Source: Capitulum mitella (lineage: Eukaryota > Arthropoda > Thecostraca > Pollicipedomorpha > Pollicipedidae). Taken from it: 64,000 nucleotides of DNA. Below, piece after piece: positions 48,825 to 61,971 of the stretch. The translations under genes were made by a program, and so were the position numbers. The notes below the pieces were generated by a model. That model had not been told where the DNA came from, ran no database searches, and worked only from the letters and a program-made list of their open reading frames with translations. Positions within the stretch are counted from its first letter, which is position 1. Every line of letters begins with the position of its first letter. The stretch spans positions 23,178,701 to 23,242,700 of the forward strand of contig CP099846.1 of assembly GCA_030062745.1 (NCBI GenBank), written 5' to 3'.

Positions 48825-49716
48825 TCAACACGGGCCGCAGCCGTCGCGCGCGGCCGGCGCGGCGCGGCCCGCCAGCCGCTGCAGCCGCCACACGGCGCCG
48901 ACGAACGCCGGGAACCGGTCCGAGATGAAGAGCGCCGCCCGCTCGAGCGCGTCGGCCAGCCGGCGCACGGCGTCCGCCCACGGCGCGCCCGGCTCGGCTG
49001 GAGGTTCCTCCAGCAGCGTCTCCAGCACGACCAGCAGGTGCGGGTCCTCGAGCGACGGCGGCGCGTCGGCGGCGGCCGACAGGCCGAGCAGCTCGCGCCG
49101 GTACGCGCGCTGCAGCCGGCCGGCCGCCTCCTCCAGCCAGTCGGTGAGCCGCGCCAGCAGCGGCGCCGCCAGCGGCGGCACGCGGCCCAGCGTCGCCAGC
49201 AGGCGGCCGACGTGGCTGCGCGCCGGCGGCCGCTGCCGGCCGGCGGCGTCCAGCAGCCGCTCCAAGGAGGTGGTCGGCGGCCGCCGCCGCCGCCGGCCGT
49301 CGCTCGGGCTGCGCCGCCAGCAGGCGGGCCGCCAGCTCCAGGCCGTGGTGCAGCGCCAGCCAGACAGGTCCGGCCGCGCACGCCTCCTCGGCCACGTGCC
49401 GCAGCACCGCGTCGACGGCGGCGTCTAGCGCCGCCGGCTCGGCGACGCCGTCGCCGTCGCCGCCAGCCAGCGCTCGCTGCACCTGCGTCACGGCGCTCAG
49501 GTAGATCAGGGAGCGGCAGGCCGGCGGCTCGGCGGCGACCGGCCGGCCGAACAGCTCCCGCTCCTCGGCCAGCACCGCCCGCACGTCGCCGAACGGGTCG
49601 GCGTTGGCCGCCACCCTGTCGCGGAGGCGCTCGACGTGCTCGCGCACGGAGACCCCGGCCGGTCGAGTTCTGACGACGGCGATTGCCAAGGCCAGTTTAG
49701 TGCGGTCCGCCTCCAT
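48825..49716 (-). CDS. MEI4: MEI4-like meiotic DNA double-strand-break factor, intronless, one frame break
   Basis: The ATG (49714-49716) follows an in-frame TAG at 49744-49746. The N-terminus TKLALAIAVVRTRPAG then SVREHVERL matches the first conserved motif of animal MEI4 (KLALALAIIRSKP...SREYTEHL). Further similarities: SLIYLSAVTQVQRAL, then WLALHHGLELAARLL. After a GCC-rich run at about 49270-49310 the matching sequence moves to the next frame: SLERLLDAAGRQ, VVLETLLEE, and near the end ALFISDRFPAFVGAVWRL, which parallels the vertebrate MEI4 C-terminus (IFQLSDAFPLFTFYLWRV). TGA is at 48825-48827. About 295 residues against about 385 in mammals, mainly lacking the variable linker. MEI4 works with REC114 and IHO1 on meiotic chromosome axes to permit SPO11 breaks. 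The frame break is either an assembly error or pseudogenisation. Confidence 0.75.
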
Positions 49717-49746
49717 TTGGGCGCAACTGTAGCCTGCAATGGGCTA

Positions 49747-50460
49747 AGATTGCAGTTGACGGAATCGCAAGTGTTTACGGTTTATGAGGCATATGTTGCC
49801 TATGGCCACCCGACAGATCTAAAACGGCGTCTGCGCAAAAAGACTTTGGGGTTATTCTGGCGCTGAGGTCTCCTGCAGGCTGCACATCTTGGAAAATATT
49901 CGAAAATGAAGGTCAGTAACGGCAAAACACCTGAAGTTTGAGAAGTTTTCTTCGAAACCTGAGCCTTCAAACCCGTTTCAGTGCCTATAAACAGAGGGCA
50001 AAGACACCTCACTAAATTTGCCCCAAAATCGTATCATGCTTATGGAAATTCATCGAGAAATACAGCAGTCAGAGCGCCCTAGGATCCCCAGGTAATCTTT
50101 TGGGACCACAAACATAAAACAAGCACACCGGATGATACATATACGGCGCGCGTGGCGAAAGCAGAGGTCAACTATTGAAAGATTACTAAAACGTTGCGCA
50201 CTGACGCACCACCGTCATCTAAAATCACCCAGTCGTCGCTTTTTTGAAGCTGCTGCATTATGGAGCTCTGTTCCTATAATAAATAATAAAATTACTCTTG
50301 TTATTTGATAAAAGACATTTTGAGTAGGAAACATGTAAACAAAACCACATTTTCCTCATGCTCACCTATTCTATATGACAATCAAAATGACGTCATTAAC
50401 AGAAGAAACACACAAACCGGTTTGAATCGTCGAAATTTAACAACCAAGTGTAATAGCAGT
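49747..50460. other. AT-rich flank without recognised features
   Basis: Presumed 5' flank of the minus-strand MEI4-like gene. No motif, ORF of note or repeat was recognised. Confidence 0.4.
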
Positions 50461-50985
50461 ATCCAAGACACCTTCCAGTGCCACACCATCGACTCCATAT
50501 CTCTAAGTTTTAATGGCCCGAGTGCCTTAATACCGTCGAAAATAATTTCCTATATAAGTGCATGCCAACCAGTCCGGAGTGTCACAGGGATTTAAAAATC
50601 ATCAGTGAAGTGAATTGCCAGTATGGTAACATACCAAGACACCTTCCGGTGTCACACAATCGACTGCATAACTCTAAATGTCAATGCTAATGGCCCATGT
50701 GCTTTAATATGATCAAAAGCCATTTCCAATACCAGTGCACACCAACCAGACCGGAGTGTCAGAGACGTCCGAAACTCAACACTTATGTGCAATGCCAACA
50801 TGAGAACACACCAAGATGCCCTCTGGTGTCGCCATCGACTGCATATCTGTAAGTGTGAATGCTAACTGGCCTATATACGGCGGCAAGCAATCTCTTATAC
50901 AAGTGCAAGCCCACCAGTTTGGAATGTTAAAGATATCCGAAACTCATCAGTGACGTGCATTGCCTGTGTGGGAACATACCAATCC
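50461..50985. repeat. Satellite-like trimer, unit 171-177 bp
   Basis: Three consecutive copies start with CCAAGACACCTTCC or CCAAGATGCCCTC at about 50463, 50634 and 50811. Each has a CATCGACTGCATA block, a TAATGGCCC-like block, GTGCA--CCAACCAG, and ends GAACATACC. Copies are diverged but colinear. Confidence 0.88.
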
Positions 50986-51161
50986 GGGAAACCGATTTCT
51001 GCAAATGATTTGAGGGCCCGAGCGGAGGGCCCAAAACCTAACTTCCCCCAAATGTGAGTTTCTTAACGGATTTAGCCCACTTTATTTTGACCAAAGGAAA
51101 ATTATAACTTTTTCGTGAATACTGATCAAATAAAAAACCCATATATCCCCACACGTTTGGG

Positions 51162-52240
<1,079 letters not shown>

Positions 52241-53929
52241 GGCGGGATTTTAGGCGGTTGCGTCCCTCCCTCTATTTGAAGTCTCGTACCTCTATTTGGT
52301 CCAAGAGCCCCTCTGCCCCTTCGTAATTTCCGGGGACTTTTTTCGTAGCTTAGATTAGGTTCCCTCCGGCAGTTACAGGGACACTTTTGGCAGTCTCGGG
52401 CCGTCTATCGTGTCAGGGTCCTTTAGTAGTCTCAGGTTCCTTTTACAGTTTCACGTGCTCCCCGGGGCGTCTCAGGCGCTCCTTTGGCAGTTTCACGGGC
52501 ACATCGGACAGTTTCATGGATCCATCTGGAAGTTCCAGGGACACTTCAGCCATCTCGGGCTCCCTTCTGTCGTTGCTGGGAACTTTTTCCGTCTAAGGAG
52601 TCCCTTAGGCAGCAACAAGGGCCCTCTATAAGTCTCTGCCGTGACAGAGGCGCCTCTGGCAATACTCTCTAGGTCCTTTGGGCGTTTCAAGAGCTGTCTG
52701 GACGTCTGAAGGTTTGCTAGTTTGTGGGGCCCCGCTGGCCGTCCCAGTGGGCCTCTACTGCTGGAGACTGCCAGCTAGCAGTCTCGGTGGCCCTGCTGTT
52801 GTCCTAAGAGCCCCTCTTGTCTCTGAGGAACATTTTTGCCCTCTCAGGGGCCCTCTGGCGGTTACAAAACGCCTTTAAACGATTTCAGAACCATGTGCAG
52901 TGTCATGGGCCTTCTGAACGTCTCCGGTAGTCTCCTCGGCTATATCACGGGTCTTCCTCTGTTACATGTGGTACATCTGGTAGTCTTAGTGCCCCTCTAG
53001 CCGTAACAGGGACCTTTGTTGGTGCTCAAGGGGCCTCACTGGCAATCTCACGGACACCTCTTCCGTGCCAGGAACCCGTCTAACACACTCGAGGGCCCTC
53101 TGGCCGTCCAGGGCTTCCATACTCTCTCACGGATCCTCTTATCGTCTTTGTCTTGCAAGGGCCTTCCGACCCTTCTGGCGGTCTCAAGGGCCATCTGCCT
53201 TGTAGGGACCTACATTGCCGTCTCAGGGCCCATCTGACCTTCCCGGGGCTCCCTGACTGCAGGAAGAACCCCTCAGGGTTTCAAAAAGATCAGTGTAGCC
53301 CATTTGGGGCCGCTCTCGAAGCTGAGGTCACCGATGAATCCATGTTCAGGAGGTCCCTCTGGCTGACCAGGATCTCCTTATACAGTGCTAGGCACCCTCT
53401 TAAGTTTTTGCCGTCTCAGAGTCTCTCTGGCACGTTCTAGAGGTCTCATGGAACCTTTGTCGTGTTGAGGTTCCTCTTGCGGTCCCAGGGACCTTCGGAG
53501 AGCTTTAGGGGACCTTTTTTCCATCTCAGGTGTCATCGTTGCCGCCTGAGGGTCCCATTAGTGCCCCCCAGGCCCTTCTGACTGCATCAGGAATCTGCAG
53601 CTTTTCACACAAGCCCGTAAAACCGATTCGGGGTTCCTGTGACATTCCATGGACCCCTATGCCATCCTATGGACTCAATCATCTTGGTTGTCTCAAGGGC
53701 CCTGTGACTCTTCTGGCGGTCTCAGGGGCACTCTGCCGTATTGGGGGCCCAGTTCTGTTCTCAGGGGCCCTTTGGGAGCTTCAGTGGCTCTTCCTATACG
53801 TCTCAGGGGTCATCTAACCCTTCTCAAACCCCCTGACTGCATTACGAACCCGTCACGTTTTCGGAGAGACCCCGTGAAGCTTGTACGGGCCCCTTGGGCG
53901 TCCCTTTTAAGCATGAGAAGGGCCCCTCA

Positions 53930-53968
53930 GATCTGGGGGGACAATCGCCCCCATCGTCCCCCCAGATC
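53930..53968. repeat. Central perfect hairpin of the long inverted repeat
   Basis: GATCTGGGGGGAC (53930-53942) and GTCCCCCCAGATC (53956-53968) are exact reverse complements around a 13-base loop. This marks the symmetry centre of the two arms. Confidence 0.92.
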
Positions 53969-55869
53969 CGTGCCTGGATAGGGCAATCCACCCCATGCCC
54001 AAAGGGGTCCCTTCAAAAAGTGACACGAAGGCACCCAGTATGAGCTTCACGGGGTCTCTGTAAAAGCCCAACGAGTTCCTGATGCCGTCAGGGGGCCTCT
54101 GAGAGGGTTAGATGATTCCTGAGACACTTAGAAGGGCCCCTGAAGCCCCAAAAGGGTCCCTGAGACCACAACTGGCTCAAACACAGCGAGTGTCCCTGAG
54201 ACCGCCGGAAGGGCCACAAGGCCCCTGAGACAGCCAAGATGAAAGATGAGGACTGAGCCCTTAGGACGCAACTGGGGCTCATGGAATGTCGCAGGAACCC
54301 CGAATGGATTTTACGGGTCTGAGTGAAAAGCTTAATGTTCCTGATGCAGTCAAAGGGCCTCCGGGAGGATTCATGAGACCTTGAGACGGCAAGATGACTC
54401 CTAAGATGGATCAAAGGGGTCTCTAAAACTCTCCAAGGGCCCATGGGACGGCAAGAGGGGCCCCCATACGGCAAAAGGTCCATGAGACCGCTTGAAGTGC
54501 CAGAGAAGATCCTGATACGGCAAGAACTTAAAAAGGCGCCTAGCACGGCATGAGGAGCCCTGGCCAGACAGATGGGCCTCTCACGGGGCATTCATCGGTG
54601 ACTTCAATCTCGAGAGGGGTCCCAAATAGGCTACACTGGACTTTTTGGAAACCTGAGGGTTTTGGTGCAGTAAGGAGTCCCGGGAAGGTCAGGTGCGTTC
54701 TGAGACGACAAGATGGGCTCCTACACGGCCGATGGCCCCTGAGACCGCCAAAAACATAGGAGGGCCCTGCGAGGCAGACGATAAAAGAGGACCTCTAAGA
54801 CGATATGGGGGCCCCGGGCGGCTAGAAGGCTCCTGAATGTATTAAGCGCACTCCTGGCGCGGAGAAAGGTCCCTCTGACACTGCCAGCGAAGCCCCTGAA
54901 GCACCAGCAAAGACCCCTGGTACCAGGGGTGTAGCCACGGTTCAGATATTGGGAAGGCAAGCTGACTGCAATCCACCACGAATAGGTACGGCGAGGAAAA
55001 ATCTCTTTTCATGCGTTTCATGACCAGCTGCGGTCGAAATACGTTTCGCTAAACTTTAAAGTTGAAAAAATTGTGTTACAAATGGGAAATACCCATTTGG
55101 CGCCCTAAGAATACGAGGAGGGGGAGGGAGAAACCACTGCTACTGGAAAACTGCGGATGACATGTCCCACGCAGCCACCGCAGAGATTACACTCATGCCC
55201 GATTCTGCTAGAGGGGTCTTTAGACCGCCAGATATATCCTATGTAACAGAGGAAATACAACCATAGAGAACACCGGATATGTTCGGAGGGTTCATGGCAC
55301 TGCACAGGGGCCATGAAATCGTCAAAAGGTAACTGCCAGAGGGCCCATGACACGGCAAACAATGTTCCCCATTGACGACAAGAAGTGCATCTAGGACAAC
55401 GGGGGTCCACTAAGACTGCCAGAGAGGGGCTTTTGAGACTGCTGACTAGCAGTCTCCAGCAAAAGGAGCTACTGAAACGACCAGAGGGGCCCATGAAATT
55501 ACTAAACGTTGAGACGTCCAGACAGCTCCTGAAACAAAGGACCAAGAAGCAAAGGCGCAGGCAGGGGTCCAGAGGTCTGGTCCCCCCCCCCCCACCAGGC
55601 CCGTATTTTTACGAAAACCATTACACATCGTCTTTCCGGCAGGCGTTTTCGTATGATTTCAGTTCATACTGAGCTCCGGAGTCCCCTTAAGAAAATCTTC
55701 ACCGAGCTGCTGCCTAGAGGACTGCCAGAGGCGCCTCTGTCACGGCAGAAAGAGTTACAGAGGGCTCTTGTTTCTGCCAGAGGGTTTCCCTGAACAGCAA
55801 AAATGTTCCGCAGGGACGACAGGAGAAAACCTAAAATGCCTTTAAGCGTCTCTGGAACTGTCAACCGAC

Positions 55870-56955
55870 GTCTCTGGAATTGTCAAACTGGTCTCAACTT
55901 GGCCTCAAATTGGTCAACAGTAAGATTTTGACCTGGTGTTTACAATGAGGGGAAACAATCGTAACAGTGGTTGTATCATGCTTAAAATACATGTTGATAT
56001 GCACTATTTAAGATTTCTAACGAAAAAAAGTTGAAAAGTACATTATTTCTCCCCGAAACGATATTGTGTTTTCTCTGTCGCACCAGTTGCCAGCCACCGG
56101 ACGGTCGCGTGGAGATTTTTGACGTTTCTGCGTCAAATGGCTTGTTTACGTGGTATCTCGATGCTGGTTGGTCGTCGGTGGGACCCAAGGTCTAATCAAA
56201 AACAATAAAAAGGTTTGGAAATAACTAATATTAATTAACTTTGAAATAAAAATGTTAGTGAAAATGTCATAATTTATATAAAAAAATGTTCAAAGGTGAA
56301 GATTTGATTTCGAAGAAGTATTTAAATAGAATCGTTGACAATTAGTAAATAAACTATTTGGAAAAGAAATCTTGGTACGGAGTCGAAAGACTATAAGAAA
56401 CAAAATGAAACAATAAATAAAAAAAATACCTAACCGAAAACAGTATCCTGGCCTAACGTAACCTTACCAAACCTAACCTAACCTATTTGTTGGATTGAGC
56501 CAGGTACGATCGCAACCTTTATCGGCCTGCAACCTCAAGTACCGCACCTTCAGTGGAAACTCCGTGCCGAAGGAGCGGTATGCGTGGAGCATGCAGTGGG
56601 ATAATACTATGATATAATACGTGGAAGCAAAATGTAATTGATATCTGTGACGTCATTAAGCATTTTAATTTCTATGTAGGGTCTTCAGAGATCTCAAGTG
56701 TGAATAATCTTAACCTTAGCGGAACTAGATTTTGCGCCGTGGAATATTGTTGTTCTCTGTCAGCCGTGGACAAGCACGGTAATAGTGCGTAGTACGTTCT
56801 CGTTACGATTTTATTGTTGTTGTTGTTGTTTTTTTTTGAAATTCAGGTGTTGTGAAGCATGATCAGAAAGAGGATGCATTGTTCTTTACAGTGGCAGTCG
56901 TATACAACAATGTCTGGAATTAAGTCGGGCAGAAAGTTAGCTCTGTCCGTTAGTT
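55870..56955. repeat. AT-rich insertion in the right arm of the long inverted repeat
   Basis: This stretch has no counterpart in the left arm; the alignment resumes on both sides. It includes a TTAGG-like array at about 56455-56486 (CCTAACCTAACC on the plus strand). A smaller insertion with a C-run lies at about 55565-55670. No ORF of note. Confidence 0.6.
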
Positions 56956-57373
56956 CCTGAAACTATCCGAAGTATCCCTTAAACTGCCAAAGGAGCCCCT
57001 GAGACGCCCCGGGGTACACGTGAAACTTTAAATGGATTCTGATTCCACCAGAGGCTCCTGATACATAGACGGCCCGAGACCACCAAAAGTGCCCCTTTAA
57101 TTTCAAGAAGGAATCTAAGTTAAGCTGTCAAAAAAGTCTCCAGAATCTCCGAGGACCAAGAAGGGCTCCTGGACCAGATAAAGATGCGACATTTCACTTT
57201 GAGGGAGGGACGCAGCCGCTTAAAATCCCACAGTTTCTGTGGCCCGCGCAACCAGAGCTGGAGGGGCCTAGGGCCCGCATTTTTTTGCTTTTTTTAATAG
57301 CACGGACGCAGCGAGAGAGGCATCTTGCCGTACTCCATATATGGGCATGTGTACCGGTGATCAGTAAGTCTTC

Positions 57374-58589
57374 TTAACCCTATTCCCGGAGGGCTAGACG
57401 GTATGGTCGATTCCCGGCAGGGGGGACGGATTCGGCCCCCCCCCCCCTGTGATCTCGAGAACTACTCGTCCGATTTCATCGCAACAAACGGCAATCGATT
57501 TGCCGTGACGTGAACTACATTTTTATAAAAATAAATTTTCAAAATTTTGAAATTTGTGGGTACAGGGAGGCAAAAATGTCAAAATGGGGGTACTTTTGGA
57601 CTTCTTATAACTCCGTTGTTTATTGACCGATTTCAATGAAACTGGCATGAATCGAGAGATTATGGATAGGGCTTTTGCCATGGGCACACAAATCTGAAAT
57701 TTTGAGAAAATTCATGGGCGTTCACAGGATTTCAAAAATAGGAGAATTAGTTTTCTAACAACTGAATGAACAAAAGAGGCAAACACCCTTTTTTGGCTTC
57801 TGCTAGTCATGTTATACTAAAGAAGTACAAATCGCATTACAATGTTTGCATAATGTTAGCATAGGCGGTGCCAGGGACATGAAAAAAGGGGAACTGTCAC
57901 GGTCACACGTTTCTCAGATCAGCTTGTGACCTTTGACCTTAAATGACCTCCAGTGACCTTGAGGTCACTTGGAATGATCTCGTGTGCATTTAATATTATC
58001 TGTAAACGTTTTCAATCATTTGAATTCACTCTATTCCAAAAATTTCATTTTATGGCTATTGCGATATAGGGTACGCGCACTTACATTTTAGGTCATAGCC
58101 CCGTGACCCGACCTGGTATCAAGCTGAAACTTGGTACACAAGTAGAGGGCACCCTTTTACGTCACGTGTATCCCGGGTTTGGCATTTTAAAAAATGGCGC
58201 TGAAGTTACAGCGAAAAAACAAATTTTGACTTTTGACCTTGAGCTGACCTTGTAAAATAACCTCAGATAAACAAAATTTTATCTGCACATTACCCAACTA
58301 TTTAGCTATACATCCATATAATTTTAAGTTCTATCTTAAGAACTCTGTTTTTGGCAGACATTTTCACTTTACCCCCAACATGGCCAAAAATGTCATGAGG
58401 TGCATCCCAAAAACGTTGCCTGGCTCCGCCCCTGAGCAAAAAAGAATTTTGAAATTTTGTCACAGCACGTAGAAAGAATAGCTAGGAAAAGTCACCAAGT
58501 TTCGTGAAGATGCGTTAAAAAGCGTGGAATTGGCAAGCAAAAAACCCGAGGGGGGGCGGATTCCGCCCTCCTGCCGGGAATAGGGTTAA
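57374..58589. mobile_element. piggyBac-type non-autonomous element, TTAA-flanked, 1.2 kb
   Basis: The left end reads TTAACCCTATTCCCGG and the right end CCGGGAATAGGGTTAA. This gives TTAA target duplications around inverted termini starting CCCTATTCCCGG, the layout and CCCT start typical of piggyBac. Subterminal inverted similarity extends further (GGCAGGGGGGACGGATTC with GGGGGGCGGATTCCGCC). No transposase ORF, so it is non-autonomous. The body contains many TGACCT half-sites. Confidence 0.85.
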
Positions 58590-58766
58590 ATGATGTAGGT
58601 ATAATGGTATCAATCTGAAAAAGGTTGAAGCATGGCATCGCTTCGTGCTATGAGCAGTCGTTTAGTTCCACTCGCTTTCTGAGCTATTCATCCTGACGCC
58701 ATTTTTGACTGAAAGTCGACCAATTTGATTGAAAGTCGACCTTCAAGAAACAACGGCTGAGCTATA

Positions 58767-59625
58767 TTAACCCTATTCCCGGAAAGTTAGATGATAAAGC
58801 CGATTTCCGGCAGGGGGGGGGGGGCGAATTCGCCTGTCCCTCTGAGATCTCGAGAACCATACATCCGATTTCACCGTAACAAACGGCAATCGATTTGCCA
58901 TGACGTAGACTATACTATTTTAAACAGCAGTTTCTAAAATATTGAAAGGCGCGGATACGTGAAGTCAAAATGGAGGATACTTTTGGACTTGTTATAACTC
59001 TGTTTATGGACCGATTTTGATGCATTTGGCATGAATCGAGAGCTTATGGATGGAACTTTACCATTGGTCCATACCTTTTATATTTTACCCGATTTTTTAT
59101 TTGACTTCATTTGATTCCAAAGATTTGGGAAATTTCATAGGCGCTGAGAGCGTTGCGAAGATGTTGGGGTTATTTTTTCAAAACCTAAATCAATAAAAAA
59201 GTTAAAAACACCTTCAGCTTTTATAACCCATTTAATGACAACGAAGTACAAATCATATTACACTAAAATGTTGACATAGGCGGTGCCAGGGACATTACAA
59301 AGGGGAATCGTCATGGTCACATGTTCATCAGGTCAATTTTCGACCTCTTAAACGACTTCCAATGAGCTCCGAGTAACATGGAATGATCTTGAGTGCACTT
59401 CAGTACATCTGAAAACGTTTCCTATCATTTGAATGGACTCGATTTCTACAATTCCATTTTACGGGCGTCGTAATATTTGGTACCATTTGTTAATATTTTA
59501 GGTCATAATTCCGTGACCCGACCTGGTATCAACCAGAAACTTCGTACACAAGTAGAGAGCACTCTTCTTCGTGATATGTATTCTGGGTTTTGCATTTGAG
59601 AGTTAAGCGCCAAAATTATTACTTA
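58767..59625. mobile_element. Second copy of the piggyBac-type element, truncated
   Basis: Starts TTAACCCTATTCCCGG like the first copy and follows it colinearly (CTCGAGAACC, AACGGCAATCGATTTGCC, GGCGGTGCCAGGGACAT, CGACCTGGTATCAA). It stops near 59625, where the first copy continues for another 400 bases. The right terminus is missing. Confidence 0.8.
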
Positions 59626-59639
59626 ATCAACCTTTCACC

Positions 59640-59810
59640 ACGAACGGTGGTGCATGCTTTTTACATGGCGATCAGAGGACGCCATGGGAAGACTCTACGT
59701 CAGTGGTTAATACCAACTTTAACCACAAGTTAAGAATGTAGCCAAGTGAAGACTCTACAAGTCTGCATTTCATGACGCCATCGTAAGAACTGAATGGGAA
59801 ATGCTAATGC
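59640..59810. repeat. Inverted flanking repeat, left copy
   Basis: The reverse complement matches 61972-62110: CCATTCAGTTCTTACGA, TCATGAAATGC, and CTC-GATCGCCATG. The pair brackets the third piggyBac-type copy and the TGACC-rich tandem region. Confidence 0.7.
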
Positions 59811-59939
59811 GATCCAATTTACGGCTCGTTTTCAACCAAGATACACGCCGATAACCTGAGCCGGGAGAGAGTGAGGGGACAGAAAAGTCGGAAGATAGGA
59901 TGTTTTTATTTTTGGTTATTTATTTATTTATGTACTTAT

Positions 59940-61002
59940 TTTGTTCTCGGGTGGGCGTGGGGGCACGGAGGGGGCCAAGCCAGAAGGGAGGTATTTTTTT
60001 CAGTTATTATAACTCCGATGTTTTTCGACTGATTTTGATACGATTGGCATCAATCGAGAGTGATTGATGTAACGTTTCCCCTTGACCCATACGTTTAGAA
60101 TTTTGAGAAAATCCTTAGGCGTTCATTGGGCTCGGAAAATAAGAAGAACGTTCTTTTCGAAAACTAAATAAACATAAAAATACAAAATTATTATTTAGCT
60201 TTTACTAGTCATTCTATATTTGAGAAATGCAAATCGTACTGCCATATTCGTAAAATGATGGCATGGGCGGCGTCAGGGGCATGGAAAAGGCGAAACTGTC
60301 ATCGTCATATGTTCATCAAGTCAGCGTACGACCTTTGACATCAAATGACCTCGGATGACCCTAAAGTCACATGGAATGACCATGAATTCATTTCATAGTG
60401 CTTAAAAACCTTTCCAATCATTTAACTCGACTGTAATTCTAAACACGATGTTTATATATTTGCTTATGACCGCCATGATATATAGGGTATGCGGGCGGAC
60501 TTTTTACGTCATAGCTCTTTATCCCGACCTGACATCGACCTGAAGCTTGAAATGCAAGTAGAGAGGACTGTGCTGGCTACATACATTCCGGATTTTATGT
60601 TTAGATTGCTAGCGTCAAAACTATTAAGGCGAAATAAAATTTTGATTTTTGACCTTGACCAGGCCTTCTAAAATGATATCAGATTAACGCGAATATTTTT
60701 GTATATTTGCCCAATTATTAAGTTGTACACTCAGATAATGTTTTAAGTTCTGTCCTAACGACCCTATTTTGGCAGCCATTTTCCTTTTACCTTCACCAAT
60801 ACCAAAATGGCCTGAAGAGTCTCCCAAGAACGGAGCTTGGCTCCGCCCCTTGGCAAAGCCAGTTGTAACATTTTGCCAGAAGACGTAGAAAGAATGCACA
60901 GGGTAAAGTTTCGTGACGCTTGTTCAAAAACCCTTGTAATGACGAGTAAAAGACCGGAAGGGGGCTTTTGAAGTCCCTCCCCACAAACGGACATAGGGTT
61001 AA
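59940..61002. mobile_element. Third, diverged copy of the piggyBac-type element, left end missing
   Basis: Homologous from about 59990 (TTATAACTCCGATG, CATCAATCGAGAG) to the right end ACATAGGGTTAA (TTAA at 60999-61002). The left terminus is replaced by unrelated sequence. Confidence 0.7.
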
Positions 61003-61139
61003 GTACTTCAGCGCAGCAGCAGGGGCGTTGGAACTGGGGGTCAGGGGGACAGCTGTCCCCCAACTTTGAGCAGCATTTAACATTAGTCCTATGACGTTGC
61101 ATGGAAAGAAACGAGGTAAAAATCGCGTTTGCCCCCCCC

Positions 61140-61830
61140 CTTCATCTCAACAGAGGCTCCACCGCTCTTGGCAGCAGCGACCAAACTGACTGGTAGTTTG
61201 CACCAAACGTCATGCCAAAGTACAGCTAGTGACACTGCCTTCACTCTGCGTTGTTGACGTGATCCGTGACCTTCGACCTTGGATTTATGGAAGTGGGGAG
61301 AATGCCAGCGCGAACTTTCATTTTTCATTTTCATCATTTCATCACAGAACACCACACGACGACATTCAGGAAGCCATCAAATGGATATAGGCAATGTTCA
61401 AATGGATCGATCCAAAGCAGCACGAAATAATTAATGACAATATTTTGATTCTGCCTCTATGTTATGAACCATTTTAGACCGATTTTTGGCGTTTGGTGGC
61501 CATTTCAAATTTCCAAGCTGGGAATGGAACAGGGGATGACAGAAGAAGAACGCAGGAACGACCAAACCGACTGGTAGTTTTCGTTGGAAGTCATCTAAGC
61601 GATACATAGTGGCCTACCTATACTCTACATCGGTGACCTGGCCCGTGACCTTTAACCTGGGGTCTGAAAAGCGAGGTCAAAGAGGAGAACACCACCGCGG
61701 CCGGACTTACAGGCAGCTTTCACCCAAAGCAGCACTGAATAGTGTATAGTGACGATATCTTGAGTCCGCCTTGGTGACCTGACCGGCGACCTTTGACCTC
61801 AGTATAAAATATGGCATATAAGCAATGATG
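61140..61830. repeat. Tandem-like region with three GTGACCTTTGACCT blocks
   Basis: Three related segments at about 61180-61300, 61555-61690 and 61700-61830 share GACCAAAC-GACTGGTAGTTT (first two) and GTGACC--GACCTTTGACCT motifs. Non-coding. Confidence 0.55.
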
Positions 61831-61971
61831 CACTGCAGTGACCAAACCATCAGTTTGACATCTGCGTTGTATTTTAACGTAGCAGTTTGTTTTTCACTTT
61901 CCCAATTTCACGCACGCGTATTAAAATCATGGCATTGCTGAAAACTGAACCTAAATTGGACCGCACTACCA

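Noticed and set aside
48355..49716. A single uninterrupted 453-codon ORF as the true MEI4-like protein
   Set aside because: After about 49300 the family-like residues (FISDRFPAF and others) are in a different frame, and the ORF's last 110 codons translate the 57-bp minisatellite.
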